A program made the position numbers and the translations under genes. 64,000 nucleotides of DNA from Cornus controversa (Eukaryota; Streptophyta; Magnoliopsida; Cornales; Cornaceae). Under the pieces are notes generated by a model. It did no database searches. It worked only from the letters and a program-made list of their open reading frames with translations, and was not told the DNA's origin. The stretch lies in the NCBI GenBank assembly GCA_026545225.1, contig CM048849.1, positions 50,022,336 to 50,086,335 of the forward strand, read 5' to 3'. Each line of letters begins with the position of its first letter. Positions within the stretch are counted from its first letter, which is position 1. Below, one piece after another: positions 11,901 to 24,363 of this stretch.

Positions 11901-14309
11901 GCTCATCTGCAAGAAAGGTCATTTGCTGATTATTTCTTTATAAACTTCTCCCTTCTTTTGCCTATTAAGTTTTTTTAAACTTTTTCATGTATTCAAATCA
12001 TTTATCCATTGATTCCATGTGTTAGACTGAATGGCATGGCTGCATGTTTTTGTCTGAATTTTACTTATTGACTGGTACGGTGTAAATTCCTAAGCATGTA
12101 TAGATTGTAGGGAGAATCTAGACTATCTCATCTATCTCCCAAAGTGGAAGGTGACAGTTCAAGTCCCCCCACAAGGGAAAATGGGTGTGTGAGTTTCTTG
12201 CCAAGGGAAAAAATAATAATAAGTTGATCTTAAGTCATTCTATGTGCGCTTTTACTTTCCTTCTTAAAGGTTTCATATGTTTTGAAGGAAAATAGTTCCT
12301 AGTAAAATATTCCAGGAAAAAAAGTTTTTTTAGGCTATAAGATTGATCTTTGTGGATGTTTTGCCCTGGGCGTCGAAAGAATATGTCATGAATATTAAGA
12401 TGGTTTTAGGAGGATACAGGGCAGGCCCTGGGCCTAGGCGGCCTAGGTGGTCGCCTAGGGCCCCCAAATTTTTTAATTTTTTGAGGGCCCCCAATTTCTA
12501 CCAAGCCCACTAGATGTTATTTAAAAAAAAATAGTAACTAATAGCCCAATACACTAGTCTGGCCCAAAGTTTAGTAACAAAGTGGGCCTCATTTAAAAAA
12601 TAATGACAATGGTCTGGGCCTCATTTGAAAAAAAAAAAAACAAATTACTACTAACTATTTGTCTTAGGCATTTTTTTTTTCCAGAACTCCTTTTCTTTTA
12701 TCTTCTATCTTCACAACGAGCACCAGTAGGCGGCAAGGCAACAACTTTCCTTTGGGGATTGTGAGCACTTTAATTGATAATTTTGTAGCTCAAAATGCAA
12801 GACGATCACATTTACTTTGATATGAAATTCAATTTTGATTTTTGTGACTAAGGTGTATTGAATATTTTCTTTTAATTTTTTTATGTGAACTAGATCGTGC
12901 TATTTATAAAGCACCAAGACCAGGATTTTTTTTCAACATTAATATATTTTATTTGCTTATCGTCTCATTTAAATAAAAATTTTGCACTCCTATAAAATTT
13001 ATCAGTACGTGAAACTTTAGGTAGAAAGGGCCCTCATTTGAAAGTCCGCCTAAGACCTCTCAACATTTTTTGAATCTCAGGGCCGGCCCAGGGAGGATAC
13101 ATCTCTTTATGCTTAAATCATTATAATCATTGACCATTATTCAAGATGTATGCTGTTCAGGAGGCTTCAACATTAAACAATTAATGAAATGATTTAGCTA
13201 CTGTCGATCATACTTCATCTTTCCTGAGCTGTTTTGCCGCATTTATCTCCCAGATGTTCCTTTCTGACTCGAATTGAGTTTCATAATTTTCTGGATGCCT
13301 GCATAATCTTTGTCTAGTTACTGATTTTATGTTAATATTGGGAACCCAAGTTTCCTCTTTTTTTTGGTTCACCTCTTCCATAAAAACTCACCTAAAGCCA
13401 ACTCAAGGAAGTTTAAACCCATGTGGAGCAGTTTACACATCTTTCTCTTATTTTCAGGCTTCAGCTCTATTCTAGGGCCAAATCTTCAATAGAATCATTA
13501 GCAATTTGTCTTTTTGCAGTGCCTTCATAACAGTTTCCTTTTGGTTATAACTTGAGCTTTGTACTAATTTACTCTTATTACTAGTTTGTTCATTGGTTGT
13601 TGTCCCCTTGGCCAAATCTTTAGACAAATTAACACATATTTTCCAAAATTGCTGCCCCATTTACTTCTTAATTGTGTTTGTTAATTATTTATGTTGCTCT
13701 TGTACGGCCACCTATTTAAATCGACATCCTGTTAACTTATTGTTGTGTCATTCATTCTACTTGGCACTGATGACCTTTTTGTCTTTGTGCAGCCATCACA
13801 TTCCGAAGAATCAGTGAAGGTATACTTTTTTTTTTTTGCTCCCATAATCTTTTTCTCTCTCTCCCTCCCTCCTGGGAATATATGAAGTTATATTTTACTA
13901 TGAGCAATTTGTGAGGCTTTACTCATTCTTAATATTCACATGTTTTCATTTTTATTTTATTTTCAGAGATATGTTGTTGACGTGCGATCTGAGGTAAGAC
14001 AACTGGAACTGATATGACTATTGTTATCTGTGCTCTCTTGAATAACATTTGTTAGCCTGTATCTGGAATGTATGTATGTATGTATAGAGAGAGAGAGAGA
14101 GAGAGAGAAGTATGTACCATCTTGACTAACTTGATGAAACTTATGGCTTTTGTTTGAATTGAAATGAGTAGATTCGGAGGCAGTCAACATCAGAGCTTCA
14201 AATATTTAAAGAGCGCTGGGAACGAGCTGTGAAGGAAGACAAGAAGTGGGTTGATCCGTTTCCAAGAAACCGAAGACGCAAGCAACAACGTAACAAAAGA
14301 GGTCACTAG
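5996..14309 (+). CDS. DUF707 family protein (lysine-ketoglutarate reductase trans-splicing-related), 384 aa, 14 exons
   Basis: Coding exons: 5996-6115, 6620-6652, 6943-7053, 7454-7537, 7642-7760, 8413-8514, 9213-9329, 9414-9479, 9776-9842, 10477-10530, 11828-11917, 13793-13819, 13967-13993, 14172-14309. All introns are GT-AG and the 1,155-nt sum is one open frame. Residues about 13-30 form a single hydrophobic segment (LPFMGVVCTVMLFIVYRT) after a short basic tail, predicting a type II endomembrane protein. The DUF707 core follows: WWDLEWSDKAIHI (about 136-148), KWWFAKRFLHP (155-165), YDYIFLWDEDLGVENFHPGR (171-190), then GFVEGMAPVFSRSAWHCAWH and HGWGMDMKLGYCAQ, with a basic tail RNRRRKQQRNKRGH. 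The WDED at 177-180 resembles the DxD metal-binding motif of Golgi glycosyltransferases; that is my inference, as the biochemical activity of the family is not established to my knowledge. The database name is historical and does not imply lysine metabolism. Exons of 33, 27 and 27 nt are micro-exons. The start was chosen because the membrane segment follows it directly. Confidence 0.93.
8745..8900. repeat. Possible retroposon remnant in DUF707 intron 6
   Basis: A T run at about 8746-8757 is followed by about 140 bp that is distinctly more GC-rich than the surrounding intron. This looks like a poly(A)-tailed insertion read on the minus strand. No target-site duplication was found and no family recognised. 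Confidence 0.25.
10120..10297 (+). repeat. 89-bp tandem duplication in DUF707 intron 9
   Basis: Two adjacent copies start at GGAGCATACTTGAAAG (10120) and GGAGCGTACTTGAAAG (10209), a period of 89 bp. They differ at only a few positions, so the duplication is recent. It lies between exon 9 (ends 9842) and exon 10 (starts 10477) and does not affect coding sequence. Confidence 0.8.
12418..13092. mobile_element. hAT-like non-autonomous element in DUF707 intron 11
   Basis: A segment of about 675 bp is bounded by GC-rich ends (AGGGCAGGCCCTGGGCC on the left; CAGGGCCGGCCCAGG on the right) and flanked by the direct repeat GAGGATAC at 12410-12417 and 13093-13100. An 8-bp target duplication fits the hAT superfamily, and GGGCCGGCCC-type termini are frequent in plant hAT MITEs. 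The left end also folds on itself around CCTAGG repeats. The interior has no transposase frame. It sits deep in the long intron 11 (11918-13792). Confidence 0.65.
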
Positions 14310-14579
14310 CTGAGAACACAATTGGTTTAGGCTTCCCCTTTATACACATAGTTGATATCACGTACTGTAATCTAGTCCATCTAGGCCCACAGAATCTCAC
14401 AATTATTTCATTGTTTGAATAGTCCTAGTTAGATTTTGTTCTACTGAGTCATATTTGGTTTTGAAATGCATCAGGTTGATCTTTCACCCTCCTCTCTCAT
14501 TTCTTTTGTTATTCATGGGACAATCTTTTATGTTACTTAATCAATCAATGGAATAACTTTTTTGTTTGGGAAAGGAGTG

Positions 14580-17500
14580 CAGAGATGGCCAGGAGTGCAA
14601 CTCGGGTGGATTAGGCAGGTTGAAGGGTCAAAATCCTATTTCTAGCCCAATCTCGGGTTAGGGAGAGCCTGTAAGACCATGTGATAGTCCGAACTCAATC
14701 ATGGTATTGGTCTGGATAGTCGAATTGGCTGGGTTTGTATCTCTAATTTGGTCTAATTGGATTAATTTTTCACACATGCACGTGTATATACTGATATACC
14801 TTTGACTCAAAAGTTACTTTCAGGTTAGATTACTCGTAATTTTAAAAAAATACAAACAAGTTCTTAAAGGGAAAGCTAACATGATCTCATCTCCAAACCA
14901 TTGCAAAAGGAAAAGAAAAAGGAAGTCTGAGTTATTCTAGCAAGTGGAGTTCTCAATTGCTAGATTGAAATCTATTGTTTTGCTCAAAACCTTTTAAATT
15001 CATTTTTAAATCTAAATTTTAATTTATCTCCAACCACTCCTATTTCAGTCAAAACAATTACAAGAGAAAAAAATAATACCAGATTGATACAGAATAAGGA
15101 TATGTGAGTTTCATATAGGGGAAAAAAATGATCCTGAAAAACAAACTTACGAAACATATAAATCAAAATTTTCATGGTAGTTTGTTGTTTTCTAAGACCA
15201 AAAATCAAAGAAAAAGGTTGCCAGTCAAATTCATAATAAAAAATTAATAATAATAGTTATTTCATTTATCAAACACTACCATGTCAGGTATATCCTAAAA
15301 TGATATTGAAGATTCTCTCTTTTCTTTTTATCAAATAAATTAAAGAAAATACTTTGAAGAGGAGATGCTCATTGTGAGCTTGCGTCCTCGTCCATTAGAT
15401 GATGTTATCATTTAGTGAATTTAATGGATGAGAGCTCAAGTTCACCTTGAGTTTATACTTATGTGAAACTTGTTCTAATTAAATAGTTGAATATATTAAC
15501 TTTTAATAATTAAAGTAAAATCTAAAGGGAGAATTTATTGAGAGCTTAGTAATTATTTGATGCATGTGTGAATGAGACTACATGTACCCTGTCTTATTCT
15601 ATGGTGTTTTTGATACTACCATTATGGAAAACTAAAAAATACACACTTCATATTTGTATTGAACACGGACATGAAGACTCCGAGACACGTTTTCGATATT
15701 TGATCAACACATTTGGAACACTCGAGAACACATCCCACCCTCTTTGTTTTATATAAAACAAGTATTTGATAGTTCTAGAAATAACATTATAAACATATAT
15801 CAAAATATTCATTGTCTTTTTCTTCTAAAAAAAAAGGACAATAAACACATGTCATCACATGTAATATGAACAAAAACATAATTACAATGACAAGATATGA
15901 TAGTAATATCATGTATAATGTAATATATATATTTTTATATTCGAATAGTTTCACCTTCTAACTTATGTAACTTTAGTATAAAAATTATAAATTAATTAAA
16001 GTTTTATAATTGTCGTACTTAATGAATATATAAATAAAAGTTTGTATTTATATTAGTCGTGTTTATACTGTGTCCTTTTTTTTCAAAATTTGACACAGTA
16101 TTGTGTCTATTTTCTGTCGTGTCTGTTAAGAAATATAGAGAGAATTGTATATATTTGAATTGATTTATTATATTGATATTATGAACAATACATAAAGGTC
16201 TATTTATATACGCACATAATCTTGGAGACTAAGTAAACTTAGAAGACAAAAAATTCTAATCCTAGATGGTTTAGGAGAAGGTGTAAGCAACATTTTAGGA
16301 AAAGATATATAATCTATAATAGAAAATATATAAACTAACTGCCCCGCAAACTTAAGGTGAGTCATATGAAGCCAACTTGAATTTGGAGACAAAATCTTAA
16401 ACACGACTCGCGAAAACATTTTGGTGATGTAACCAATTGTGGCTGCGAACAAATACAAAGAAACTGCAAAAGAGTTGAAAATACTGAAAGCCGTTCATTG
16501 GAGTAAAAACTGATTTGAAAATCAAAAGGAACTCTTTGCAATCGACGACTTTGACACATATATTATGGTTCGTGAAAGTAATCTGGTGATGTTACCAACA
16601 GTGATTGCGAAACACATATAAAGAAGCTGCAAAAGAGCGAACTCGTTGAAGCGATGGTAAGATCGAAAGTTGCTTGCTAGAGTAAAAACTGATTTGAAAA
16701 ATAAAAAAATGGACTAATTGAAATCAGCAACTTTGACACATAAATTCTAGTCGGAGCCGATGAATTGAACTTGAACTGAACTGTCATATATATATATATA
16801 TATTTTTTATCATTTGCATAAAATATATATATATAAGGCGGAAGCAATTTTGACAATTGCCCACCGGGGATGAAGCAGATAGTGCCATCCCCGGTGATGA
16901 GAGCGATACTGTGAAGATTACCAAGAATTGATAAGTTTTATTGAATTGATATTGATATATTGTGAACAATATATAAAGGTTTATTTATAGACATAATAGG
17001 AAATATATAATCTAACAGTATCTAATATGTAAATCATTCAACATGCCCTCTCACGTATGACATTCTTTTGGTCCAACACGTGTTTCAATTTTAATTACAT
17101 GGTGACGGTGATGTTTTAAACTAGGGATATTTGATTTTGATATCACGTGAATCACTATTTACTTTACTCTAAAAGCTTAAACTTTTAAAAAAGTTACAAC
17201 TTAAATACATAAATCATACAATAATCAAATAATGGAAAAGGGCCCTCAAGAAATACTACTGAGACATGCTCGTGTGACGAGAGAAAGACAACACATTGGC
17301 AAACATTTCCTTTGTATTCTTGTGCTCTTCATCGTGGATTTCCCGTTTCCATTGTCACCATGTTATCATTCGAAGAGAACAAAGACACGAGACAAGAATT
17401 ATATATATATTTATATATACATATGGATTGGGTCAAATTCTCTCCTTTGCAATCTTTTTCAGCATACTTTGCCGTACAAACTTTCTTCACATTGTAATTA

Positions 17501-18050
17501 GGAAAAACTTAGCTAGCATTCATGCCGTCTTGTTATACAGTTACAAATTTATATTTCATTAATCGGATGAGAAGCTTTATAAAGATCTTATCCATTTTTA
17601 TCATAGACGGTTGTTCAAACACGCATTGCCAACTTTCCAAACGTTATTATCACAGTAATATGCACAAATTTATATTTCGTTAAATGTAAGAAAATTAATT
17701 TCTATATCAACTGTACATTAATAATGACGTAATTTTTTAAAAAACTTTAGTATAAGTCCATGTACAGTAATATTTCGCATACAAACGAAAATTTGATTCA
17801 ATAATTGAATTGAAAACAGACTAATCCTATATATATATATATATATATATATAAGAATTGTATATTTTGATATGGCAACAATGGGATGATGCTTTCTCTC
17901 TCTACAGGATGATAAAGTTGGCAAAAAAAATTGGACGTCGGTTCCAAAGCTCATTAGCTGACCAAAGACAAGTCCTCTCTTTCTCTCTCCTCACTGTCAC
18001 TCTAGAATTACCTTTTGTACTTGGCATATATTAGTGCCAGTGGGGGTAAT
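14580..18050. other. Gene-free spacer between the DUF707 and SCAMP genes
   Basis: No gene is visible. About 15655-16130 has weak inverted similarity between its ends (ACACGGACATGAAG... versus the reverse complement of ...GTCGTGTCTGTT). The stretch 16140-17045 contains a diverged direct duplication listed separately. (TA)n tracts occur near 16790 and 17830. Confidence 0.5.
16140..17045. repeat. Diverged direct duplication, possibly LTR-derived
   Basis: A segment of about 170 bp with the landmarks GCTGCAAAAGAG, AGTAAAAACTGATTTGAAAA and CTTTGACACATA occurs twice (about 16395-16560 and 16585-16745). A second repeated phrase, TTGATATT...GAACAATA...TAAAGGT, occurs at about 16160-16200 and 16945-16980 and brackets the first pair. 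Direct repeats around a spacer suggest remains of a small LTR-type element, but no primer-binding site or coding region supports this. Confidence 0.4.
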
Positions 18051-18104
18051 TTTTGAATCCAGTGTTTTGAATTGCTTCTCTTTCAAGCTTCTGAGCCTTT
18101 ACTC

Positions 18105-18187
18105 ATGGCTGGCCGTTATGATCCCAACCCTTTCGACCAAGACGAAGTTAATCCCTTTGCTGTAAGTGCCCTTCGCTAGCTACCACC

Positions 18188-18228
<41 letters not shown>

Positions 18229-21200
18229 ATCATAGATTTCAAATAAATTGTGAGGTTCAATTGCCTAATTGGTATATCGGTCTGCTATGTGTTTTGAGTT
18301 TTAATCCATGTAATGAACTACTAAATGTGTTTATTCTTGATTTTCAGTTGCTATGATTGATATAGTTTTCTCATTTTTAGTTGGCCTTAATTTATAGTTC
18401 TTGTATCTGATCTGAGTGTAGTTGATAAGATTGTGAAGTGCATATGTCTGTTTGGCACTTTTTATTTTTATTTTTTTGTAATTCGAATGGTAAAATTAAT
18501 GAAAAAAAGAAAGAATGGTAAGGTTAAATTAAATTAAAGAAAAATGTCCATGGCCTGAGATGGGCCTGGCCGTTAGGGGAGTACAAAAACCTGGACCAGT
18601 CCAATAAGACTGTCCAGGAGGAGCCCAAACCAAATAATACACAAATCGATGTTAAAGAAATTTAAGCTCCAGAGCCAACCAAAATTGAAAATCCAGTTCA
18701 ATTTGTTACCAAATTTTCTGGCTCTTTGGTGGCCTCGGGCGTCCCAGAGTTCTAAAAGATGGCAAGTGTCCTTGCCCAAATCGATGTGTCGCTGGGTTTG
18801 GAACTTGAGAGTGGCCTCTTCATAAAAAAAAAACTGGAGATAAGGCATGCCAACATCCACCTCCCAGACCCCGCTCAAGCGGAGTCCTTGTGTACTGGGC
18901 ACGACTTGCCTTTTGATTGTTGGTTGCTTGGATGGGATAGTGATTTATGCTTTTGCTTTTCAGTTCAGTATGAGTAGAAGTGTGCTACTTTAGCATGCTT
19001 TTAGGAGTTTTTTTTTGTGTGTGAGCGTGCGTGCACAATAAATGAGTTTTTGCTTCTACTGAGGACTTGAATAGCACAAAAAATTGGCTGATTAATGCTT
19101 TTTTACTTTTAGATTGAGATACAGCAATGTTGTCTGTCTTAGTGGAAGTAATTTCTAAAGAAAATCAGTAGTGCCAAAGTAGCTTTAGTTTTAGGTGTTT
19201 TCTCCTTAGAATCTGCTTATTGTTTAATTTAACTGAAGACCTGTAACAATTCATCCTGCGGAAAACCACTCATCAGATGCCTTGTGGTCGTTCGAATTTG
19301 CCCGTCGATACAAAAAATTAAGATCCACATGCAACTCTAGTGCTGCTATTGATACTCCTAGTTATTTTGAAATAAGAATGTTAAGATGGACAAGTGGAGT
19401 GACTAGAAGAGATAGTCATTGGTGAGAAAATGTGAGGGAAAAATTAGGGTAGCACCCATTGGTGAGAAAATCCGAGATAGTAGACTTAAATGGTTTGGAC
19501 ACGTAGACCTAGAGATGCATCAGTCAAACAAGGACAACTAGTTGTAATAAAGGGTAAGAGACGGAGAGGGCGATCAAAGATAAAAAATAACATGAGATGA
19601 GATTATTAAGAAAACTAAATATAATAGGTGAAGTGGCATGTAATAGAAAAGATTGGAGAGAGAGAATTCATATGGATTAAGGCAATGATGATGTCCTTTT
19701 GGGATACACACCACCAATATACATGTGCCCCAGCAAGGACATAGAGCTCTGCGCCTCCTCATGTTGGTGGTAGCAAGATAACAGCTGGTGTTTTGTTTGG
19801 ATTTAATTTTTCATAAGTTTCTTATTAACATATCTATTTTGATGGTGTTTGTGTATGCTGTGATTCTTTATATATATGTTCTTTTGTCCTTCAATATTAT
19901 CCTAATGTGTTGTCTTACTATTTACTTGTCACTCTTCCTCCAAGCTCTTACATATATATCATTACATTTTGGGATTTCCAGAATCCTAGGAGTGCTCCTT
20001 CTGCTACAAACTCAAGGCTTTCACCTTTTCCTCCTGAACGTGCAGATTTCAACTATGACGGCCGTGGTGCCACAATTGATAATATTTCTCTTGATACATC
20101 TACACCTATGGTATATGCAAATTTTGAGATTGGTGAAAATGGGACATCCTATTCGCCATTTTGTATTTCTTTGTGCCATATACATAGTTTTCAGTTTCTC
20201 TAAATGTAGTCTGTTGTCAAATTTAGGATTTAAAAAAGAAGGAGAAGGAGCTGCAAGCTAAGGAGGCTGAATTGAGAAAGCGGGAACAGGTAACATATAT
20301 GCACATTTACTTAGGTTGCATTGTTGTCTTCACTCCTTAATTCCTCATCTGATTGCATATAAGTTTCTTTTTCTATGTATATTTCCCGAGTTCACTATAT
20401 ATAACTATTTCAGTATTTTTAGTGCCACAACTTATCAAGCTATTTTTTGGTTGTTGGCAGCAACCTGTACAGATCAACCATGCATGAATAGTAATTGTTT
20501 TTAATTACTGGATATCTTAATTCAATTTTTCTCTCTAAAATTGTTGAACTCTCATGTTTAGAACAATCTCTTTCATTTTTATTTTTTTTTTGCATAATTG
20601 CATCTAATTAATTGTATATTTCCTTTGCAAATATGTAAAAAAAGACTAGTGTGGGTATCCAACACTAATATGAGGTGGCAAACACAATCACATCAAAAAT
20701 AAATTGAATTGGGTATCGAAGTCCAGAAATATTTCAACCATAATAAAGCAGGAGTCTCCTTGTTACGAAAAATATCTGTTTATTGCAACTTTGCTTATCA
20801 GAAAATTGTCATCACTATTACTTATTTGGTTTCATGATGCTTTGAAGGAAGTAAAGCGGAAAGAAGATGCCCTGGCCCGAGGTGCTCCCTCTCTTAATTC
20901 TATTTTTTTTTCTTTTTAATTTTTGCCAATAGCATGTTAACTATTAAGTTAAAACATTTGTGGTTTTTGGACCTTAGTAGGAATCTAGTTTGTCCACTGT
21001 GTTTTACATGGAATGTGGAGAGTCCACTATTTGTCTGATTTCATCTAGACAAATTTGAAGGCATTTCATGGTTTCAGTATATGAGCATACTTTCAGATTT
21101 TTGTTTATCTGATCAGGGTTATTATTGAGCCTGCTTGGTTCAGAGAACTGAAAACCAAAAAACAATTTGAAAATTTGTTTGATTGTTTGTTTGAAATTTA

Positions 21201-23857
21201 AGTTAAGGAAAAGAAGGGTTGATTTCAAAGAACTGTTTTTGTAGTTGTCTGAAAACTGTTTTCTGTTTACAGAGTTCTTGAAAATTGTTTTCTGATAACT
21301 GAACCAAACAAGCCCCATGTCTTCATATACACTAAGGTTCCTTGGCATCCAAATATCCCATAAGTTATGCCTGCCAATTGACAAGTTGAGTTCTTTCTTT
21401 TGCTTTGCAGCTGGATTCGTTCTTGAGCAGAAAAATTGGCCGTCATTTTTCCCAATTATCCATCATGATATCGTGAACGAAATACCAATTCATTTACAAA
21501 AATTGCAGTATGTTGCATTTATAACATTGTTGGGTATGTCAACCTTTCTTGGCTTTATGGATATTTGATTTTCCTTGTTAGCAAAACTTTAGCATGCAAG
21601 CATATCTCTATATACATGTGAGACCTAATCTATGTTATAATAAGTTTGGTTGGTGACATTATGCTGCAATTTCTAGTTCTATTGCTTCATCTCATCACCT
21701 TGTGGTTTTTATCAAACATTCGGCGCTTTTACAAGTTTTCTGACCTTGAATTTTGTTAACTTCAGTCATCACTTAACTGAAATAAGTAGATGTTTACAAC
21801 CAAAATTATATTGTAGGAACACAATATTTCAGGCTTCATTTTTGGATTATATTCTGTTTCTCCGAAACTGAAATTAGTCTGTGGACCTTTATTCAGGTTT
21901 TGGTTACTAAGAAATTGGAGTTCAACAGAACTATGAAGGACAATGCTCCTTTTTTTTCTGCCTTATTTATCTTTGCCCTGTTTTTGCTGAAGCCAGCAGC
22001 TTCTGTGTTGGCTCTTGAGCATCATAAATCTTCATCTCTCTAAACTTGAATAAATTTTCTTGATATCCTTAATTAAATTCCAAAATCTCTGAAACACCGA
22101 TACTCTTCCTTTTAGATGGTCAATGAAAACCTTAGAATCACCCTCAATTTGAAAATATTTTTGTGTTGGTGTATTGGGTGTGTTGGGACTTGGGGGAAGG
22201 GGGATTAAATATTGCATTCGCTGCAGCTTTGGAAATTAGGCCATCTTAGACTGGAGTTTCTGTTTGTAAGAATAGAGTATGTATGCTGTGAACCTTTTTG
22301 TCTTTATAAATCTAAAGCTAATTTAGAATAATTCATTGAAGATGGAGCATCATAGTTTATAAATAATGATGGTGCGCAGGAATAGTACTGTGTCTTACAT
22401 GGAATATTATTGCCACAACTACAGCATGGATTAAAGGGGAAGGTTAGTATGGAAACATTTCTGATCTAGTCTATACATCCCTTATTTGTGCTTTATTCTT
22501 CACTATTGATCTGACATCCTAATTAACTTAATTTTACTTGTCGTGATACAGGCGTAAAAATTTGGTTTCTTTCTATTATCTACTTCATATCAGGAGTTCC
22601 AGGAGCCTATGTGTTGTGGTATCGTCCACTTTATCGTGCATTTAGGTACTAATTTTTATATTTTTTGTAACATTAAGTTGTCCATTTATAGTCTAGCTAG
22701 TGGATTTTTTCTTATCTGAAACTTATAGACCATGTGGAAGATCCCTGACGTGGACAAGCTGCACATTATGGACTAGTGGAGGTGAAAATGCCCCATTATA
22801 TTTGTTTTCTTGGGATCTTCAGATAAATTCTAGAGACATCTCATTATTATTATTACTAGATTGGATCTATACGTGTCGTGTCATCAATCTTCTTGGCAAG
22901 ACTCATCCAGTGGTCATGACCACCATTGCTAATGCTATGAATGTAGTTGTCACGCGCAATTTTTACCTTAAGCTAACCTCAATACTGTTGTTACAGGACT
23001 GAAAGTGTAATGAAGTTTGGATGGTTTTTCCTGTTTTATGTGGTAAGATTTTCTATGTTCTTGTTGTGGATCTCTTGTCTACTTTGACTTGTCATGGAGG
23101 ATGCTTCACTTTTGTCCTCTACCAACAGTTTCACATTGGATTCTGCATCTTTGCTGCCATTGCACCTCCTGTAATTTTTAAAGGGAAATCTCTCACGTAA
23201 GTTCCTTCGTACTATTTTAAACATTTTAGTCTGAAGTTGTATTTGGCTTACTCGTGTTAGAGGATATTAAAGTTACAGTCTCTCTAACAGCTTACGTTAG
23301 GTCTTCAACTGTAACTTGATGCTCTGATACCATGTTAACCACCATTTACTCTTAATGCTTAAGCCATTAGAGAGGGTGTAACTTAATATATATTTATATC
23401 CTTTAACAACTCTAAAGTATACTTTGTCAGTTAGTGGGCTTCGTTCCTAATTCCAATTGCTTCGAAGCAGATATTATCTAGAGAAGATGGAATATTGATG
23501 TCAGACATTTCTCTTGTGTTTATTTGTTTCTCTAGTTCTCATTCACAAAGTCGGTTAATTTAAATTTTCTTTACACTAATTAAATTCGTGGTCTAAATTA
23601 GTCGGTTCATGTTTTTTGAGTTTTAGATTTTTCTTAAATGAGCTCTTTTAAATGTGGTTATTTATTTCATGTCTGCCAATGATTCGGCCTTCTGTGGTCC
23701 CTTGAAACAGAGGTATCCTGCCTGCAGTAGATGTCATGAGGAACCATACCTTAATTGGGGTGAGTTTGATTCCTCTAGCACTTATATATACATATCCAAC
23801 AGTTATTGTGCTTGGTGTGTAGAAAATATCTTATTCGCCGGTGTGCAAGAGATCATT

Positions 23858-23904
<47 letters not shown>

Positions 23905-24363
23905 TTCTTAGAATCATTTTTCACTAAGTTTTCTTGTTGGACCTAATACTATGTTTGGTTGAGATTACTTGACCCTCTACTTTCTTGGTATATATAGGAG
24001 ATTTGACCTCAAACGAGATGCACACACACAAAGTAATGGATTTTTTAAATTATATTAATTGGTTTCCGAATTGTTGCTCAGATATTCTACTTCATCGGAT
24101 TCGGACTATTTTGCCTTGAATCAGTGGTCAGCATTTGGGTTTTCCAGGTCTAATTCTTAACTTCCATGTCTTGTGGTAAAAACTCCAAGAAATTAACCTA
24201 GCCAATGTAGCAGCTGCATATAGGTACCTTCAGGACTAATTTATTTTTTTCGTCTGTGATATCACTCGTCGTGCAGCAAGTATTCATGTACTTCCGAGGC
24301 AGTGGCAAAGCTGCAGAGATGAAGCAAGAGGCTGCAAGAGGAGCCTTGAGAGCAGCAATATGA
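18105..24363 (+). CDS. Secretory carrier-associated membrane protein (SCAMP), 292 aa, 12 exons
   Basis: Exons: 18105-18161, 19982-20110, 20227-20289, 20848-20881, 21411-21533, 22380-22442, 22552-22645, 22997-23042, 23129-23196, 23711-23759, 24082-24147, 24277-24363; 879 nt in one frame. SCAMPs are tetraspanning proteins of the trans-Golgi network, secretory vesicles and plasma membrane that act in exo- and endocytosis. Visible landmarks: two N-terminal NPF motifs (residues 8-10 and 16-18), the motif class bound by EH-domain endocytic adaptors; a charged coiled coil [20 protein letters not shown] and KRKEDALAR (63-94); [14 protein letters not shown] (102-115); four membrane segments at about 128-150, 160-180, 195-220 and 240-262; the amphipathic E-peptide-like [10 protein letters not shown] (179-188) between segments 2 and 3; and the C-terminal signature [23 protein letters not shown]. 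Length and motif order match plant SCAMPs. The acceptor of exon 4 (TTGAAG, then GAAGTAAAG) is weak, but reading frame and family sequence support it. A CT-rich leader precedes the ATG. Its 3' flank is the left edge of the downstream tandem array. Confidence 0.95.
18188..18228. repeat. Compound (CT)n(TA)n microsatellite in SCAMP intron 1
   Basis: About 20 bp of CT repeats runs directly into about 20 bp of TA repeats, shortly after the donor of exon 1 (18162). Likely length-polymorphic. No function is evident. Confidence 0.8.
19373..19770 (+). mobile_element. 5'-truncated RTE-type LINE remnant in SCAMP intron 1
   Basis: Conceptual translation gives decayed pieces typical of the C-terminal end of plant non-LTR reverse transcriptases: [16 protein letters not shown] near 19376, [11 protein letters not shown] near 19483 (family consensus RLRWFGHV) and, in a shifted frame, a DWRERIHMD segment near 19655. 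This is followed by a GATGATG-containing 3' tail. Stops and frameshifts interrupt the frame. The insertion is in the same orientation as the host gene and lies wholly inside intron 1. Confidence 0.65.
23255..23408. mobile_element. Tiny inverted-LTR element with initiator-tRNA PBS in SCAMP intron 9
   Basis: The minus strand carries an LTR-like segment starting TGTTAAAGGATAT and ending GGTTAACA (23408 to 23333). It is followed at once by TGGTATCAGAGC (23332 to 23321), the primer-binding site complementary to the 3' end of initiator tRNA-Met used by Copia and TRIM elements. The left part (23255-23300) matches the same LTR in the opposite orientation (TGTTAGAGGATATTA...AGTTACA...CTCTCTAA). The whole is flanked by ACTCG (23250-23254) and ACTCT (23409-23413), a 5-bp target duplication with one mismatch. 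It therefore looks like a TRIM-derived element with inverted rather than direct LTRs. Confidence 0.6.
23862..23901. repeat. (GT)n(AT)n microsatellite in SCAMP intron 10
   Basis: A GT run followed by a long AT run sits in the intron after exon 10. It is a simple repeat without coding content. Confidence 0.8.

Noticed and set aside
15655-16130. Possible inverted-repeat element with GACACGG-type ends
   Set aside because: Arms match only in short pieces and no target duplication was found; too weak to call.
19788-20261. 157-codon + strand frame over SCAMP exon 2
   Set aside because: Wrong frame relative to the SCAMP exon; mostly hydrophobic readthrough of AT-rich intron.
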